Assembly (NCBI RefSeq): GCF_005885635.1
Contig: NZ_VATY01000001.1
Coordinates: forward strand, 930,001 to 994,000
Length of the DNA stretch: 64,000 nt
From: Maribacter algarum (ex Zhang et al. 2020)
Lineage (GTDB): Bacteria; Bacteroidota; Bacteroidia; Flavobacteriales; Flavobacteriaceae
Direction of reading: 5' to 3'
In this document: positions 37,561 through 45,235 of the stretch, piece after piece
Layout of the letters: each line of letters begins with the position of its first letter
Numbering within the stretch: position 1 is the first letter of the stretch
The notes under the pieces: generated by a model
Seen by the model: only the letters and a program-made list of their open reading frames with translations
Told to the model about the DNA's origin: nothing
Databases searched by the model: none
Translations under genes and position numbers: made by a program

Positions 37561-37681
37561 TTAAATTTCAAATTCAAGTGTCAAATACAGATTCAATTTC
37601 TCCACTAGACTTTTGAATTTGATTTTTGCATTTAGTTTTATCTTTTTTTACTTCGCACTTCTAATTTCGTACCTCGAACTT
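37561..37681. repeat. Interspersed short-word repeat between SDR and hydantoinase A genes
   Basis: The gap is made of low-complexity words. TTCGCACTTCTAATTTCG and TACCTCGAACTT at 37651-37680 match in style the TACGAAGGACGAGG and CTCGTACCTCTAAT words of the repeat at 7004-7098, and an inverted ATTCAA/TTGAAT pair lies in the left half (37591-37618). No gene or operator is seen here, so the downstream genes probably rely on read-through from 39614. Confidence 0.5.
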
Positions 37682-37682
37682 T

Positions 37683-38516
37683 TTAATGGTATTCTTCCCC
37701 TCCCGAGACATTCATTGCCTCGCCAGTAATATAATCTGCTTGGTCGGAAGCTAAGAAGGCTACTGCTTTGGCAATATCTTCTACAAGTCCGGTTCTTTTT
37801 AATGGGTTTTTATCAACTATAGCTTGCAGGTAATCATCGTAATCTTGACCTAATTTTTCGCTAAAAAATTTGTTTTGCCAATGCCCTAATCCTGTAGTGA
37901 TATGATTCGGACAAACCGCATTCACACGTATTTTATGCGCTCCTAATTCTACAGCGTTTGAACGTGTCAAGCCAATCATACCATGCTTGGAAGCCGTATA
38001 AGCAGCCGCAAATGGAAATCCTGATTTGGCCGCTTGACTTGCAATATTGATTATCGCTCCACCTTTGCCTTGGTCAATCATAGCGATTGCGGCATGCTTG
38101 GAACATAAAAAAGCACCTTTAAGGTTGACATCTAAAACGGCATCCCAACTCTTCTCTTTGAATTCCTGAAACGGCTCCATTATATAACCTACTCCAGCAT
38201 TGTTCACCATGATATCAACACTACCAAAAGAATCTCTTGTCTTTTTAACTAAATCTGCTACTTGGTCTTCAAACCGAATATCACAAACAATGGCTGTGGC
38301 ATTTACGCCTTTATTCTTTGCTTTTTTGACAATGGTTTCCATATCATCTGTAGTGCCGATATGCTCTTCACTAAAGTTCTCACCTTGCGCAACACCAATA
38401 TCTGAAATAACTACATTACAACCTTGTTCGGCAAGTTTTAAAACAATGGCTTCGCCAATACCATCGATTCTTCCAGAACCAGTTACAATAGCAGTTTTTC
38501 CTTTTAAGTTGTACAT
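37683..38516 (-). CDS. SDR family NAD(P)-dependent oxidoreductase
   Basis: The 277-residue short-chain dehydrogenase has the nucleotide loop TGSGRIDGIGEA (12-23), NNAG at 105-108, and catalytic Ser160, Tyr173 and Lys177 in the order S-Y-x3-K. The ending GEAMNVSGGEEYH is normal. It should oxidise an alcohol or reduce a ketone. The gene follows the HapK-like gene by two bases and precedes hydantoinase A, in an operon with the aldolase. Confidence 0.93.
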   Translation of the reverse strand: MYNLKGKTAIVTGSGRIDGIGEAIVLKLAEQGCNVVISDIGVAQGENFSEEHIGTTDDMETIVKKAKNKGVNATAIVCDIRFEDQVADLVKKTRDSFGSVDIMVNNAGVGYIMEPFQEFKEKSWDAVLDVNLKGAFLCSKHAAIAMIDQGKGGAIINIASQAAKSGFPFAAAYTASKHGMIGLTRSNAVELGAHKIRVNAVCPNHITTGLGHWQNKFFSEKLGQDYDDYLQAIVDKNPLKRTGLVEDIAKAVAFLASDQADYITGEAMNVSGGEEYH

Positions 38517-38518
38517 GA

Positions 38519-38830
38519 TTATGCTATTTGTTCTGAAATAATAAACATTGGATTATCTGCAAATGATTGGAACTGTGTGGCTACTTTTTGCATAGCCTTT
38601 GAACCTGCTTCTTCGCCAAGCTTGTTCATATCATTTATCTGCAATACCTCGCAATATTGATAAGGCGAAGGATTTTCTGTACCCATTACATTTCCTAATC
38701 TGAAGACTTTAAAATCGTCTACACAGCTCATTTGAGAAGCTGTAGGAACATCGGTTTCTTTAGCCCATTGTTCATAAGCATCTCTGGCAGACTCATCTTT
38801 CAGGTTGAATAGTACTACTAGTGCTGACAT
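38519..38830 (-). CDS. HapK/REDY-like small protein
   Basis: The 103-residue protein resembles the REDY-like HapK family by pattern: ALVVLFNLKDESARDAYEQWAKETDVPT, then FKVFRLGNVMGTENPSPYQYCEVLQIND and a GSKAMQKVATQF tail, predicting a ferredoxin-like dimeric alpha/beta barrel. HapK/REDY members are named from prodigiosin-type tripyrrole pigment clusters. Here the protein sits between an aldolase and an SDR gene in a catabolic setting. The family call is by memory of sequence style and would benefit from a profile search; a generic Dabb-type barrel protein is the alternative. Confidence 0.6.
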   Translation of the reverse strand: MSALVVLFNLKDESARDAYEQWAKETDVPTASQMSCVDDFKVFRLGNVMGTENPSPYQYCEVLQINDMNKLGEEAGSKAMQKVATQFQSFADNPMFIISEQIA

Positions 38831-38852
38831 AGTTTTTTCTTTTTATTTGAAT

Positions 38853-39614
38853 TTACTTTCTTGCTTGTAAAAATGCATTCCCAGAGGTTTTAATCAAACC
38901 TTGAACGGAATTCATTACCATCGAAGCCCCTTTTTCAATGAGCGCTTCGGCTCCAGCTGCATTACCTGCTACCGTTCCAAACCATTTTCCTGAATCCAAA
39001 ATTGTGGCAAAGATTTCATCCAGGACTTTCTTCACCTCATCATGTCCGGGACCATCATAAAAGCCCATCGACATAGCCAAATCACGCGGACCGATTATAA
39101 ATCCGTCGACACCCTCAATCTTACACAATTGAGGAAGGTTTTTTACACATTCCATAGTTTCTATCTGCGGCATAACTAAAGTCTGTTCATTGGCAAAACT
39201 GACATACTCTTCTTGGCTCATAGGACCTTGCATATAATCAGAAGCCCTTACTGGACCTAAACCTCTTTTACCAAAAGGGGGATATTTTATGGCTTCTACT
39301 AATGTTTTTATATCATCCGCATTATCGATGGTTGGCATCATGACCCCCATGATACCTGCATCCATATATTGTAAAATCAATTTGGCATCAATACTTCTAA
39401 TTCTAGCTAGAGGTGTTGTATTTCTCAACTCACAAGCACGGACCATATTTGTCACATCAGAAGCCGTTATGGCTCCATGCTCACCATCAATCATGTAAAA
39501 GTCCATTCCCAAGAGGCCTATGTATTCACAAATGGTTGGGTCGATGGTTGGAGAAATTACCCCAAGTCCAGCTTTGCCTGACTCAATTCTCTTTTTAAGT
39601 TGGTTTTCTTTCAT
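38853..39614 (-). CDS. HpcH/HpaI-type aldolase
   Basis: The 253-residue class II pyruvate aldolase has MIDGEHGAI (E45, H46), catalytic-type R71 in PLARI, and the metal-ligand motifs PQIETMEC (E152) and GPRDLAMSMG (D178). Family members split 4-hydroxy-2-oxo acids or related malyl compounds into pyruvate plus an aldehyde or acid. It opens the operon with the HapK-like, SDR, hydantoinase A and flavoprotein genes, about 108 bases behind operator copy 6. Pyruvate formation would agree with co-regulated AceEF. Confidence 0.92.
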   Translation of the reverse strand: MKENQLKKRIESGKAGLGVISPTIDPTICEYIGLLGMDFYMIDGEHGAITASDVTNMVRACELRNTTPLARIRSIDAKLILQYMDAGIMGVMMPTIDNADDIKTLVEAIKYPPFGKRGLGPVRASDYMQGPMSQEEYVSFANEQTLVMPQIETMECVKNLPQLCKIEGVDGFIIGPRDLAMSMGFYDGPGHDEVKKVLDEIFATILDSGKWFGTVAGNAAGAEALIEKGASMVMNSVQGLIKTSGNAFLQARK

Positions 39615-39721
39615 GTGTTATGCTATTGTTAGGTTGTGCAACTATGATTAAGAAAAAGTACACCGTGAATTTTCACCCTTGTTGAAAACGATTTTCCTAA
39701 TCTTGGAACAATTTAATAAAA

Positions 39722-39757
39722 ATAGTTAACATAATTAACAATTAACATAGTTAATCA
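39722..39757. promoter_or_regulatory. Shared operator, copy 6 (aldolase / hydantoinase A operon)
   Basis: Four boxes, GTTAAC 39725-39730, ATTAAC 39734-39739, ATTAAC 39741-39746 and GTTAAT 39750-39755, keep the 9-7-9 spacing and make the whole site nearly symmetrical. It lies 108 bases upstream of the aldolase start, further than the other copies. The rest of the 272-base gap (39615-39887) shows no gene. Confidence 0.8.
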
Positions 39758-39849
39758 TTCAAAATTAAACGTATTTTAAGAAATACAGCCTTATTTTACG
39801 GAAAACTCACCCGAATCGAGCTCTGAATTAGAAAAGTACACTTATTCCA

Positions 39850-39903
39850 AGAGCTATTCAAAAGATTATAAAAAGAACTCTAAACAATTATTGAATAGGC
39901 TCT
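39850..39903 (-). terminator. Inverted repeat at the end of the aconitase-like operon
   Basis: AGAGCTATTCAA (39850-39861) pairs with TTGAATAGGCTCT (39891-39903) with one bulged base, around a 29-base loop. It covers the last codons and stop of the small-subunit gene. It could stop the 43627-39888 transcript, but the loop is long and the T run is poor. Confidence 0.35.
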
Positions 39904-40415
39904 CCTTTGGCAATTTTATCGCGAACGAAATTCATTAATCCGCCTGCTTCAGACACTTCAGAAACAAATGGCGCCACTGGGACGGAAGTAAACTCGGTGC
40001 CTTTGGTAATATTTTTGATAATGCCTTTAGCCGCATCATATTCCAATTCGTCACCCGTTTCGCATCCTAAGTGCATATCATCATCAGAAGTTAAAAAAGG
40101 GAGTCCGTAGTTGATAGCATTCCTGAATTGTAATCGGGCAAAACTTGTCGCGAAAACTGCTTTAATTCCAGCTCCCATTAGTCCTGTAATCACGTGTTCT
40201 ATAGATTTTCCCCCACCGGCAAAATTATGATTCGCCACGATGAAAGTGAAACCCCTGTCTTTAAAAGCATTCTCTTTGCTGAATTCCTCTTTCACGCCTG
40301 ACATTACGATTTTACTATTTTCTTCAGGGTCAATTGGTGAAGTCCAATGTTCTGAAGTTATAATATCGTAAGCCATTACATAGTCATCTGCTACCCAACA
40401 AGTTCCTTTTATCAT
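39888..40415 (-). CDS. Aconitase-family (3-isopropylmalate dehydratase-like) small subunit
   Basis: The 175-residue swivel-domain protein has the LeuD-like pattern GTCWVADDYVMAYDIIT near the start and GIKAVFATSFARLQFRNAINYGLPFL. The family's active-site signature, normally G-C-G-S-S-R-E-H, reads GGGKSIEH (67-74): Lys replaces the catalytic-region Ser and Ile replaces the substrate-carboxylate Arg. The substrate is therefore probably not isopropylmalate or citrate. Its large subunit is encoded at 41789, with an amine oxidase gene between. Confidence 0.85.
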   Translation of the reverse strand: MIKGTCWVADDYVMAYDIITSEHWTSPIDPEENSKIVMSGVKEEFSKENAFKDRGFTFIVANHNFAGGGKSIEHVITGLMGAGIKAVFATSFARLQFRNAINYGLPFLTSDDDMHLGCETGDELEYDAAKGIIKNITKGTEFTSVPVAPFVSEVSEAGGLMNFVRDKIAKGEPIQ

Positions 40416-40426
40416 GATTTAAATTT

Positions 40427-41779
40427 TTAGGTCATTAATTCGTTATAAACTCTTCTTGCCGATTCTGCGGCAGCCTCCATCCCTCTGGATTCATGTGCCG
40501 TATGTTCACCAGCAAAGTGCATATTGCCCGCAGGTTTTATCATGTCTTCAAACCAAGCGGCCTGACCAACACCAAACTCCACATAAGCACCTTTGTTGTA
40601 TTTATATTTCCCCCAATTCTGTTGGCCTAAGTACTCTATTTTTCCAACAGTCGAAGGACGGATTTCATTTATCTTTTTAATCGTATAATCTGCAACTTCT
40701 TTTTCGGACATCTTATCAAAAAAAGCTGTTCCCAAACCATTCACCCAACAAGCCAGTTCTTTCTCAGTAGGAGAAGAACTCATATTCATGATACGCTCCA
40801 AAGGAGTATCAGTCCACATATCAAACGGCATTTCATCTTGCTCCCAAAAAGGCTCTGTATGCTGTAAATGTATTTGTGTGATATCAGTATAGTCTAATTC
40901 GTTGATGGCCCTTTTTTGATTTCCGTTGAACGAAGTATTCATTTTTACATCCCGTAAGGTTGTAAAGGGCATTGTAGAAACTACTTTCTTCGCCCTATAT
41001 ATCGAATCATCTGCACATTTGACCACAACTTCTTTTCCATTATCATCTATGGTGTTTACCATTTTATCGGTCAAAACAGGATTTTTAAGACTGTTGGCTA
41101 TTGCATTTATAAAATGGTGCGAACCGCCTTTAAAATTTAGGACTCTTTCTGAGCCATTGAACTTACGGAAGGCAGAACTATGATATGCATTTATAGCAGA
41201 TGTTTCTCTTATATCATTATAATTGGCACTAATGTTGGCCAAATCTATTTGCTCTTCGGAAAGTCCGTTTCGCTTTAATAGTTCGCTATAGGTTTCGTCT
41301 AATTCCGGTTTTTGATACCATTGATTTAGCGCGGTTAATTGGGGAGATTTTCCAAAAGCGGAAAACTGTAAATACGCAGGATTCGTTTTCGGGTCAGGCC
41401 ATTTGTCATATAATTTACCCTCCAAATAAATCGCTGATGGAGAGCGCATATAATCTGTAATGTCAATCATTTCAGTATTGAACTCCTTAACCAATTTCAT
41501 GACCTCGGAATATTTATCACCGATACCTCTACCACCAACTTCACGCCCAATATCTTCTCGTGAAAACATTCGACCACCTATTCTATTGCTTCCCTCTAGG
41601 ACTAAATAATCTTTACCCGCTTTATCTAAAAGATATGCTAAATACAGGCCTGAAAGTCCCCCACCTAAAATTAGGATTTCCGCATCAAGCTTTGGCGCTG
41701 GTTCAGCACATGCCAATGGCATAAAACTGAAGGCAAGACCAGCAGCACTTGATTGCTGTATGAACTTTCTTCTTTTCAT
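40427..41779 (-). CDS. Exported flavin amine oxidase-family oxidoreductase, copy 3
   Basis: The 450-residue flavoprotein has a twin-arginine-like start (KRRKFIQQSS) and a Cys at the end of the hydrophobic stretch (MPLAC, C24), suggesting export as a lipoprotein. The FAD loop is ILILGGGLSGLYLAYLLDKAG with SNRIGGRMFSRE, and the end reads FAGEHTAHESRGMEAAAES. It is about 50 residues shorter than copies 1 and 2. It sits between the two aconitase-like subunit genes with 9-11 base gaps, so all three are co-expressed although the flavoprotein is exported and the dehydratase should be cytoplasmic. Confidence 0.9.
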   Translation of the reverse strand: MKRRKFIQQSSAAGLAFSFMPLACAEPAPKLDAEILILGGGLSGLYLAYLLDKAGKDYLVLEGSNRIGGRMFSREDIGREVGGRGIGDKYSEVMKLVKEFNTEMIDITDYMRSPSAIYLEGKLYDKWPDPKTNPAYLQFSAFGKSPQLTALNQWYQKPELDETYSELLKRNGLSEEQIDLANISANYNDIRETSAINAYHSSAFRKFNGSERVLNFKGGSHHFINAIANSLKNPVLTDKMVNTIDDNGKEVVVKCADDSIYRAKKVVSTMPFTTLRDVKMNTSFNGNQKRAINELDYTDITQIHLQHTEPFWEQDEMPFDMWTDTPLERIMNMSSSPTEKELACWVNGLGTAFFDKMSEKEVADYTIKKINEIRPSTVGKIEYLGQQNWGKYKYNKGAYVEFGVGQAAWFEDMIKPAGNMHFAGEHTAHESRGMEAAAESARRVYNELMT

Positions 41780-41788
41780 TTGAATTCT

Positions 41789-43057
41789 TTAAATATCAAA
41801 TGTTCTTGGATCTGTAATTTCTCCGGTTATCGCAGATGCGGCTACGACTGATGGTGACGTCAAGTAGACTTGTGCATTACGACTACCCATACGACCTGTC
41901 ATATTTCTATTTCCTGCACTTAAAACAATATCGCCATCGCCGGCAACACCTGTATGTAAACCTGCGCATGAAGCACAACTTGGGGTATCAATAGCAACCC
42001 CTGCTTTGATCAAAGTTTCTAAATGACCTTCTTGTAATGCCTCTAAATACACATCTGTACTTGCAGGTACCAAAATCATATTTACATCACGATGCACTTG
42101 CTTGTCTTTCATGATTTCAGCCATGGTAGCGATATCTTCTAATCTTCCATTCGTACAAGTCCCTACAAAGGCTTTATTGAATTTTGTGCCAAGTAGTTTG
42201 TCTACGGTAACTGTATTATCTAGTTTTCCTGGCATCGCAATTGTCGGTGCCAAATCGGAAATATCAATGTCGTACACCATATCATATACGGCATCTTCAT
42301 CGCTCTTTACAAAATCCCATTTATCAGTTGTGCGCCGTCTCAAATATCTTTCGGTGATTACATCTGGTGCGACAATTCCATTTTTCGCTCCCAAATCAAC
42401 CGTCATATTACAAAGGGTCATACGTCCTGCCATACTCATGCTCTCAATCGCAGGACCTGTAAATTCTAGAGATTTATAAAGCAAATGACCGTTCCAATGC
42501 ATCATCCCCATAATATGAAGACTCAAATCTTTGGCCATTACCCAAGGTTGCCACTTACCAGTGATATTGAATTTCACAGATTTCGGTATTCTAAACCAAG
42601 CTTTGCCCGTCGCCATTGCAACGGCGGCATCAGTTACACCAATAGCATTACCCATTGCGCCAACAGCACCATAAGTGTTTGCGTGCGAATCCGTACCAAT
42701 ACTTATAGTTCCGGGTAGTACATGGCCTTTTTCAACCATAATCTGATGAGCAATACCCTGACGACCCAAGTCATAGAAGTTGGTAATATCATGTTGTTTT
42801 ACCACCTCACGCCATTCGTTCAACATATTGGCAAATCGTTGTGTTGGAGGAGGCACCAAATGGTCAGAAACACAAATAACTTTGTTTTTATCAAAAACTT
42901 CGGTTTTTCCCAAAGACCTAAATTTATCGAAGCACTGTCTTCCCAAAAAGTCCATTGTCATGACCGAATGTATATCAGTCCAAACCAATTCACCTGGAGT
43001 TACAATGTCTCTGCCGCTACTGCGGGCCATAATCTTTTCTGTAATGGTCATTCCCAT
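41789..43057 (-). CDS. Aconitase-family (3-isopropylmalate dehydratase-like) large subunit
   Basis: The 422-residue protein has the three cysteines expected to ligate a [4Fe-4S] cluster: C301 in FVGTCTNGR and C361/C364 in SCASCAG. GTDSHANTYGAVGA near residue 121 is the other family signature. The length fits the shorter LeuC branch, which includes isopropylmalate, homoaconitate and dimethylmaleate-type hydratases. Regulon membership and the odd small subunit argue for a catabolic hydratase on a substituted maleate or similar diacid and not for leucine synthesis. Confidence 0.9.
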   Translation of the reverse strand: MGMTITEKIMARSSGRDIVTPGELVWTDIHSVMTMDFLGRQCFDKFRSLGKTEVFDKNKVICVSDHLVPPPTQRFANMLNEWREVVKQHDITNFYDLGRQGIAHQIMVEKGHVLPGTISIGTDSHANTYGAVGAMGNAIGVTDAAVAMATGKAWFRIPKSVKFNITGKWQPWVMAKDLSLHIMGMMHWNGHLLYKSLEFTGPAIESMSMAGRMTLCNMTVDLGAKNGIVAPDVITERYLRRRTTDKWDFVKSDEDAVYDMVYDIDISDLAPTIAMPGKLDNTVTVDKLLGTKFNKAFVGTCTNGRLEDIATMAEIMKDKQVHRDVNMILVPASTDVYLEALQEGHLETLIKAGVAIDTPSCASCAGLHTGVAGDGDIVLSAGNRNMTGRMGSRNAQVYLTSPSVVAASAITGEITDPRTFDI

Positions 43058-43108
43058 ACTGAGAGGTGTTTTTTAAAGTTTAGTTTTGAAAAGTCCTAAA
43101 TGATAATC

Positions 43109-43627
43109 CTAGTTATCAGACCTTGATTTTTGTCCGTTGGTTCTGTTCTTTGGAAGGTCAACCCAAAATTGAGGATCAATACCCTCTTTTCCACAAACTT
43201 TACGCTCTTCTATCATCGTAATTCCATTAAACACATCACCATCAGACCATTTCCAAACACGAATGCGATGGTCGTCATTGCCAATAAGGTCGATTTGTTC
43301 AAACAACATCATTCCAGGCCGGTGTTTGTATTCCCATATAAGGACAACACTTCTTCCGGTCTCCCAAGCTTTTCCGCTTAATCTCGGGTTTTCGAAAATC
43401 AATTCGTTTTTTTCATTGAAAGGGCATACTCCAAAGTCAAGGCATTCTTTAAAGCCGTCATCCCACATATATTCATTTACCTGATGGTACTTGTTGTCAG
43501 GAAGCAAGACGCACGTCAAACGACTTTTCCATTGGTCAATTAGGACACCATCAGCACCTATCCTCTTGTATGTTCCTTCCCAAATACCTTCGTGTTTGGG
43601 AAATAATTTTAATTCGGGCCTACTCAT
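43109..43627 (-). CDS. DUF3598-like (lipocalin-type) protein
   Basis: The 172-residue protein begins LKLFPKHEGIWEGTYKRIGADG and continues WKSRLTCVLLPDNKYHQVNEY, a pattern that I associate with DUF3598 and related lipocalin-like barrels, a fold group close to the CpcS/CpeS bilin lyases. It has no signal peptide. It is the first gene of the operon with the aconitase-like pair and amine oxidase copy 3, 43 bases from operator copy 7. A binding role for a hydrophobic or pigment-like ligand is inference. Confidence 0.6.
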   Translation of the reverse strand: MSRPELKLFPKHEGIWEGTYKRIGADGVLIDQWKSRLTCVLLPDNKYHQVNEYMWDDGFKECLDFGVCPFNEKNELIFENPRLSGKAWETGRSVVLIWEYKHRPGMMLFEQIDLIGNDDHRIRVWKWSDGDVFNGITMIEERKVCGKEGIDPQFWVDLPKNRTNGQKSRSDN

Positions 43628-43669
43628 TACTATCTATTTATTGGGTTTCTTTTTATTCGATTCTCTAAA

Positions 43670-43705
43670 ATAGTTAATTTAATTAATAATTAACATTATT
43701 AATCA
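43670..43705. promoter_or_regulatory. Shared operator, copy 7 (aconitase-like operon)
   Basis: Boxes GTTAAT 43673-43678, ATTAAT 43682-43687, ATTAAC 43689-43694 and ATTAAT 43698-43703 again keep 9-7-9 spacing, though with weaker cores. It lies 43 bases upstream of the minus-strand DUF3598-like gene and about 240 bases upstream of the plus-strand MFS gene. Confidence 0.75.
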
Positions 43706-43945
43706 TTAAATTTATGAATAATTTTGAATTTAAAGTAGGTTATTGGTAAGATATAAATCGCTCTAAGAGCCTATTAAATATGACTTTTTTATGGGTTTTA
43801 TAATAACCGATTTGGTAAAGTTTTACTCATCATAAAGAAGCACTTTACCTGAAATATCGATTTTCTTTCACTAAATTGTTGCGAGAAGATACTCAAATTG
43901 AACAAATGTACCATCTCAAATTAACCAAGTCCAAACAAAAAAATA
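43706..43945. other. Remainder of the 318-base divergent intergenic region
   Basis: The gap from 43628 to 43945 separates divergent operons. Beyond operator copy 7 it holds a short palindrome GCTCTAAGAGC (around 43761-43771) and AT-rich sequence that should contain the promoter of the MFS genes. I see no gene, RNA or second operator in it. Confidence 0.5.
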
Positions 43946-45226
43946 ATGAATTTTAAAAACCTTAAAGAATTTAAATTTGGATGGCCTGTCATCCTATCAT
44001 CAACTTTTGGCATAGGCTTAGGCATGTCGCCTTTACCCTTTTACACTATAGGTGTATTTGCCATTCCGTTGACAAAAAATTTTGGCTGGGGTATGGATAC
44101 GGTTATGGCAGCCATGCCTGTTTTTACCATTGGAGCAGTATTTTGCGGCCCTTTGGTAGGGTATATTGCAGACAAAATTGGAGCAAGAAAAACTGCATTA
44201 ATATCAGTTCTGTTGTTTGGTTTGGCCTTTATGGCCTTCAGTTTAAATAATGGTTCTAAAACACTGTATCTTATTCTGTGGGGAATTTTAGCCATTGCCG
44301 GTGCAGGTACTTTACCCATGACATGGACTAGGGCAATTAATAATTGGTTCAATGAAAATAGGGGACTTGCTCTTGGTCTCTCCCTCCTAGGCACAGGAAT
44401 ATTTGGTTCTTTAGCAAAGCTTTTTGCATCTGGTTTAATTGACAACTTCGGATGGCAAATGGCGTACATCGGCGTTGCAGCATTACCGCTTGTCATAGCA
44501 TTACCACTGGCATATTTTTTCTTTAGGGATACCGACGACCCAAAAGTCGCAGATAAAGTGGCAAAATTGAGAAAGGAGGTACCTGGTTATGAAAATAGCA
44601 ATACTGCTGGAATGACTGTAAAGCAGGCCCTAGCAGATTGGCGTTTTTGGCTGTTATCAATCTGTTTTTTAATAATCTCCTTTGCTGTGGGAGGTCCGAT
44701 ACCAAATTTGGAGAAAATGTTAAGTTCTAAAGGTTTTGATACTGGTGATGCCATATTATTGGCTAGTTTTCTAGGATACGCAGTTGTCGTAGGCAGGCTA
44801 GTTGGGGGTTATCTTTTGGACAGGTTTTGGGCGCCTGCTGTTGCCTTTGTACTATTGAGTATCCCAGCTATTTCTTGTTTCATGTTACAATCAGCTGATT
44901 TGAGCTATACGAATGCCATGATTTCTGTTTGTATATTAGGTTTTGGAGCGGGAGTAGAATATGACCTTTTAGCATATTTGGTTTCCAAATACTTTGGTAT
45001 GAAAAACTATGCTGCAATTTATGGTTTCTTATATGCCTTTTTTGGTCTTGGCGCTGGTTTTGGCCCATTCATTTTCGGAAAATTCTTCACCAGCACAGGA
45101 AGTTATGACACCATCTTAGGGTATGCTACAATCGCCTTTTTAGTTGGCTCGTTTCCCTTATTATTACTGGGGAAATACAGGACTTTTGAAACTGAAAACG
45201 TATTCGTGCAAAAAAAACAGACATAG
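43946..45226 (+). CDS. MFS transporter, OFA-like
   Basis: The 426-residue protein has a 12-helix profile. The first half carries GPLVGYIADKIGARKTALIS, the MFS loop 2-3 motif, and TRAINNWFNENRGLALGLSLLGTG resembles oxalate/formate and monocarboxylate transporters. It probably moves an organic acid. It is the first gene of a plus-strand operon with a second MFS gene ten bases on. Its promoter lies in the divergent region with operator copy 7. Confidence 0.87.
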   Translation: MNFKNLKEFKFGWPVILSSTFGIGLGMSPLPFYTIGVFAIPLTKNFGWGMDTVMAAMPVFTIGAVFCGPLVGYIADKIGARKTALISVLLFGLAFMAFSLNNGSKTLYLILWGILAIAGAGTLPMTWTRAINNWFNENRGLALGLSLLGTGIFGSLAKLFASGLIDNFGWQMAYIGVAALPLVIALPLAYFFFRDTDDPKVADKVAKLRKEVPGYENSNTAGMTVKQALADWRFWLLSICFLIISFAVGGPIPNLEKMLSSKGFDTGDAILLASFLGYAVVVGRLVGGYLLDRFWAPAVAFVLLSIPAISCFMLQSADLSYTNAMISVCILGFGAGVEYDLLAYLVSKYFGMKNYAAIYGFLYAFFGLGAGFGPFIFGKFFTSTGSYDTILGYATIAFLVGSFPLLLLGKYRTFETENVFVQKKQT

Positions 45227-45235
45227 TCTTAATCC

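Noticed and set aside
38519-38830. Prodigiosin-type biosynthetic cluster
   Set aside because: Only a HapK-like gene is present, with no condensing enzyme, peptidyl carrier or other pigment-synthesis genes.
39888-43057. Leucine biosynthesis genes leuC/leuD
   Set aside because: No leuA or leuB is nearby, the small-subunit active site is altered and the pair is interrupted by a flavin oxidase gene in a catabolic regulon.
43706-43945. Small RNA or riboswitch in the divergent gap
   Set aside because: Only a short palindrome is visible; no conserved riboswitch core could be recognised by eye.
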